From positions 1-16,957 of the forward strand of contig ONXW01000150.1 of assembly GCA_900321915.1 (NCBI GenBank): a stretch of 16,957 bases of DNA. The letters are read 5' to 3'. The stretch comes from an uncultured Eubacteriales bacterium (GTDB lineage Bacteria > Bacillota > Clostridia > Lachnospirales > Lachnospiraceae). The position numbers were made by a program, and so were the translations under genes. Position 1 is the first letter of the stretch, and every line of letters begins with the position of its first letter. The notes below the pieces were generated by a model. The model was not told where the DNA came from, searched no databases, and was given only the letters and a program-made list of their open reading frames with translations. Shown here one piece after another: positions 14,490 through 16,957 of the stretch.

Positions 14490-16232
14490 TCAGCCCTCTC
14501 CTCCGCCGGCCGCGTCAGCGCTGTCCGCTGTTCTCTGGGACAGACGGAAGATCACGAATTCAGCAGGCTTCACGGGCGCCACGCCGATGATGCAGATCAG
14601 CCGGCCGTTGTCGATGTCGTCCTGCGTCATGGTATCATGGCCGATATTGACAAAGAATGCTTCCTCCGGAGCGGAACCGGCCAGTGAGCCGCCTCTCCAC
14701 AGGTTCTCCAGGAATACGCTGATGGTTCTCTGGACGCGTACCCAGAGGACTTCATCGTTGGGCTCGAAGACGGCCCAGTTGGTGTTGGCCTTAATGGACT
14801 CCTCCAGGAAGATGAACAGCCGTCTCACATTGACGTATTTCCAGCTGGGATCGCTGGACGCTGTTCTGGCGCCCCAGACACGGATGCCCTGTCCCGGGAA
14901 GGAGCGGATAAGGTTGATGCCCTTCGGGTTCAGGATGTCCTGCTCGCCCTTGTTGAACTGGGTATCCAGACCGATGCATCCCCGGACGACCTCATTGGCC
15001 GGTGCCTTGTGCACGCCCCTGGTGTTGTCGGTTCTCGCATAGATACCTGCCACGGAGCCTGACGGCGGAATGGCAATGTTCTTCCTGTCAAGGGGATCGA
15101 AGGCGGTCAGCCACGGATGATACATGGCGGCATAGGTGCTGTCGAAGATATCCCTGTGGTTGATCAGATCCTGCACCTTCTTCGCGTCTCTCGGCATGTC
15201 GAGCACAGCGAAACGGCTGCCGAGGTTCTCACACTGGGCAACCAGGGTCAGCTGCACGTTGGGATCGGTGATGCCGGGTGCCGCAAGAATGGATACGGAA
15301 TCATTGTCCAGGAATGCCTGGATACCGGTCCTGAGGCCTGCGCCTCTGTCTTCGCCGATGAAATCCGCCGCGGTGATGCTGTCCGCGCTGCCGTTCATAC
15401 CGCCGGTGAGTACCAGGTTTGCAACTGCCTTGTCCTTGCCCGCGATCTGCTCGAAGGGCGGAACGATGTCTTCCTGCTCCCCGCCGATATAGGAAACGGT
15501 GACCAGATCAGACTTGGAAAGCTTCTTGTCCACATAGTTGGCTGCATTGATGTTGAAGCTCAGGTTGTCATAGACTTCCACCACGTCGCCGTAGCGGACA
15601 TCCAGGCTGAACTCACAGGTGCTCAAAACCTTCGTGGGAAGCAGCTCCTTGTCGACAGCTTCTTCTCCCAGTTCTTCCTGAAGGGTCAGGATGTTGCCCT
15701 GGCTCCGGAGAACCTTGTTGTAGGAGATATTCTCGCCGTCGTTGAACATCACCACATCACCGGCATTGAAGCCTGCGCCGTTCTTCACGATGTAGCGTTT
15801 GCCGGCATCTGTCTCCAGGATCTCGAGGATCTGGGTCTTTGCCTTGCTGGCCGGCGCTGCCAGAATGGTGATCTCGTCGCCCCAGGCGCCCGCATTCTTC
15901 GCGCTGATATCCAGCACCTTGCTGCTGCCCTTTGCGCACTGCGCATCGGAGGGTGCTACTCTGACGATAAATGCCCTGGATCCGCCGTTCAGGAAAAACT
16001 GATCCACTGCATAAGCCAGGAATCTGTAATCCCCAAACTCATTCTCGGACAGATATCCGCCGTACATCCGCCTGAAATCAGCCGGACTTGTTACAAGCTG
16101 CGGAATCCCTTCCGCAGGTCCTTTTTCCGCGAGGCCGATAAAGCCGACGGTGCTGGTGCTCACGCCTTCCATAGGCTTAGAGCCGGACTCCAGTTCTTCC
16201 ACATAAACACCGGGTGACAAGTATTCCGCCAT
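14490..16232 (-). CDS. Contractile tail sheath protein
   Basis: This 580-aa protein is the contractile sheath. The N-terminus MAEYLSPGVYVEELESGSKP and the following STSTVGFIGLAEKGP are hallmark sheath sequence. The C-terminal domain contains GIRVWGARTASSDPSWKYVN, then RRLFIFLEESI, then VFEPNDEVLWVRV and the closing strand GVAPVKPAEFVIFRL. The N- and C-terminal arms donate strands to neighbouring subunits to form the contractile mesh. Only one sheath gene is in the window, whereas Afp and PVC encode three. The frame runs back to a TTG at 16250, but the ATG at 16232 has AAAGGAG 8 nt upstream and begins with the conserved MAEYLSPG. It is the first gene after the promoter candidate. Confidence 0.97.
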   Translation of the reverse strand: MAEYLSPGVYVEELESGSKPMEGVSTSTVGFIGLAEKGPAEGIPQLVTSPADFRRMYGGYLSENEFGDYRFLAYAVDQFFLNGGSRAFIVRVAPSDAQCAKGSSKVLDISAKNAGAWGDEITILAAPASKAKTQILEILETDAGKRYIVKNGAGFNAGDVVMFNDGENISYNKVLRSQGNILTLQEELGEEAVDKELLPTKVLSTCEFSLDVRYGDVVEVYDNLSFNINAANYVDKKLSKSDLVTVSYIGGEQEDIVPPFEQIAGKDKAVANLVLTGGMNGSADSITAADFIGEDRGAGLRTGIQAFLDNDSVSILAAPGITDPNVQLTLVAQCENLGSRFAVLDMPRDAKKVQDLINHRDIFDSTYAAMYHPWLTAFDPLDRKNIAIPPSGSVAGIYARTDNTRGVHKAPANEVVRGCIGLDTQFNKGEQDILNPKGINLIRSFPGQGIRVWGARTASSDPSWKYVNVRRLFIFLEESIKANTNWAVFEPNDEVLWVRVQRTISVFLENLWRGGSLAGSAPEEAFFVNIGHDTMTQDDIDNGRLICIIGVAPVKPAEFVIFRLSQRTADSADAAGGGEG

Positions 16233-16240
16233 AATATTTG

Positions 16241-16247
16241 CTCCTTT
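16241..16247 (-). promoter_or_regulatory. Ribosome binding site deciding the sheath start
   Basis: AAAGGAG lies 8 nt before the ATG at 16232. It fixes that ATG as the sheath start and rules out the in-frame TTG at 16250, which overlaps this site. Confidence 0.85.
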
Positions 16248-16275
16248 CAACGCTTTTTTCTTTTTGAACGCGTTG
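16248..16275 (-). other. Weak leader hairpin next to the sheath ribosome site
   Basis: CAACGC (16275-16270) and GCGTTG (16253-16248) are exact complements around a 16-base purine-rich loop. The 3' arm ends directly at the AAAGGAG ribosome site. A 6-bp stem with so large a loop is only marginally stable, so a control role is speculative. Confidence 0.3.
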
Positions 16276-16334
16276 TTACTATCTCTTTTGGCCGATGCGC
16301 CTTAATTAACTAACCGCCCAACAACTTGTGTACT

Positions 16335-16363
16335 ATTATCGCACAATCACGCCGAAACATCAA
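16335..16363 (-). promoter_or_regulatory. Sigma-A-like promoter of the injection-system operon
   Basis: Reading on the minus strand, TTGATG (16363-16358) is followed after 17 bases by GATAAT (16340-16335). A TG at the extended -10 position (TGCGATAAT) strengthens it. Transcription would begin near 16328 and leave a leader of about 95 bases before the sheath start. The surrounding 16233-16409 is AT-rich and codes for nothing I can support. No clear operator or terminator for the upstream gene is visible. Confidence 0.7.
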
Positions 16364-16409
16364 ACATATTCTATAAATAGGCTTTGAAAAATGAATTCTC
16401 TCTCTGCCG

Positions 16410-16957
16410 CTACTTCATCAGTTTTTTGAAGATAACGCTCACCCCCGGATACGGTTCCTTCACCTCGGGCTTTTCCCCGGCCACGGTGGGATACTTTACT
16501 TCAAAGCCGAACGCCTTGAGGCATTCCTCAAACATCTCTCTCTGCTGCTGGTCAGCCGGGTTCTGCGCAGCTTCGGTCCGCAGTTTCCCCGTATCCATGA
16601 CAGTCCCGTCGTTCCCCAGGAATGTCCCTTTATACAAGGCTTCTGAAAATTTCCTGATAATATGGGTATACATCTCATCTACTGAGGTGAAGCTCAGGGA
16701 TCGCAGCGCAAACTCCCGCAGCATATTTTTACACTCTTTTTCTTTCCCGTATCTGCTGTCAAAAGCCGGCCCGGGGCCGCCGTGATCCGCCATAAACTGG
16801 GTGTAAAACTCGTGCAGGCCGATGTAACGGTCTACTACGTCTTTCTTTTCCCCGCTTTTCAGGTACACGCTTCTGATAACCCCGGCAAGACCGAGCACAA
16901 ATCCGACGCCGGATGCGGCGGCAGAGACAATCGCGGCCGTGCCTCCGGAAAACAGCA
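16410..16957 (-). CDS. Unrecognised protein with hydrophobic N-terminal segment, 5' end outside window
   Basis: The frame is open to the window edge, giving 181 visible residues. A GTG at 16898 would give 162 aa, but it falls inside a continuous hydrophobic stretch (SGGTAAIVSAAASGVGFVLG and onward to VIRSVYL), so the true start is probably upstream and outside. That stretch looks like one transmembrane helix. The remainder is charged and helical, with no motif I know, ending EPYPGVSVIFKKLMK. It is on the same strand as the operon but separated by 177 bases containing the operon promoter, so it is probably a different transcription unit. It might be an accessory or effector gene or simply a neighbour; nothing in the sequence decides this. 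Confidence 0.7.
   Translation of the reverse strand, partial: LFSGGTAAIVSAAASGVGFVLGLAGVIRSVYLKSGEKKDVVDRYIGLHEFYTQFMADHGGPGPAFDSRYGKEKECKNMLREFALRSLSFTSVDEMYTHIIRKFSEALYKGTFLGNDGTVMDTGKLRTEAAQNPADQQQREMFEECLKAFGFEVKYPTVAGEKPEVKEPYPGVSVIFKKLMK

Noticed and set aside
14477..14510. GCCGGCG/CGCCGGC inverted repeat around the sheath stop codon
   Set aside because: Seven complementary bases with a 20-base loop and no U-tract; common by chance in GC-rich sequence and not convincing as a terminator.
15117..16217. Plus-strand open frame of 366 codons within the sheath gene
   Set aside because: Antisense shadow of an unambiguous sheath protein, with no ribosome site.
16233..16250. TTG at 16250 as sheath start
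   Set aside because: It overlaps the ribosome site of the ATG at 16232, after which the conserved sheath N-terminus begins.
1..16957. Complete prophage
   Set aside because: No head, packaging, integration or lysis gene is visible, and the two J-like genes, two tube genes, LysM adaptor and DUF6760 are eCIS traits. Flanks outside the window were not available.

Overview
The window is almost entirely one minus-strand operon for a contractile, phage-tail-like particle of the extracellular contractile injection system (eCIS) type, the family that includes Afp, PVC and the Streptomyces CIS. Every convincing gene lies on the minus strand, so the biological order runs from high to low coordinates. 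No capsid, portal, terminase, integrase or lysis gene is visible, which fits a dedicated injection particle better than a prophage, although both window edges cut genes. The host is probably a moderately GC-rich member of the Bacillota, perhaps a clostridium. This rests on strong GGAGG-type ribosome sites before most genes, an AT-rich sigma-A-like promoter before the operon, and the general look of the proteins. It is an inference and no species can be named.

Layout in transcription order. 16957-16410 is the 3' part of an unrecognised gene with a hydrophobic N-terminal stretch. 16409-16233 is a non-coding leader with a good promoter candidate (TTGATG, 17 bp, GATAAT with an extended -10). Then follow the sheath (16232-14490), tube protein 1 (14422-13994), an intergenic hairpin, a tail-assembly-chaperone-like protein (13913-13545), an overlapping DUF6760-type protein (13605-13366), tube protein 2 (13347-12919), a large helical repeat protein (12862-10334), a CIS-tube/LysM baseplate adaptor (10329-9631), a gpD-like hub (9614-8529), a gpV-like spike (8507-7743), a gp25/GPW baseplate protein (7717-7301), two baseplate J-like wedge proteins (7269-4249 and 4211-2361), a gpI-like tail protein (2352-1330), and the start of a conserved eCIS-associated protein (1337 to beyond position 1). 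Spacers are short, from an 8-base overlap to about 70 bases.

The order closely matches P2 and Mu tail operons: sheath, tube, chaperone, chaperone extension, tape measure, LysM/U, D, V, W, J, I. This synteny suggests that the large 842-aa protein is the tape measure and that the chaperone plus DUF6760 pair corresponds to E/E+E' of P2 or G/GT of lambda.

The most interesting signal is at the chaperone/DUF6760 overlap. DUF6760 lies in the -1 frame. The overlap holds a canonical slippery heptamer A_AAT_TTT (13569-13563). A near-perfect Shine-Dalgarno AAGGAGGT lies 12 nt upstream with no usable start codon after it, and complementary arms able to form a stem follow. This is the architecture of programmed -1 frameshifting in dnaX, and it predicts a chaperone-DUF6760 fusion protein in an eCIS.
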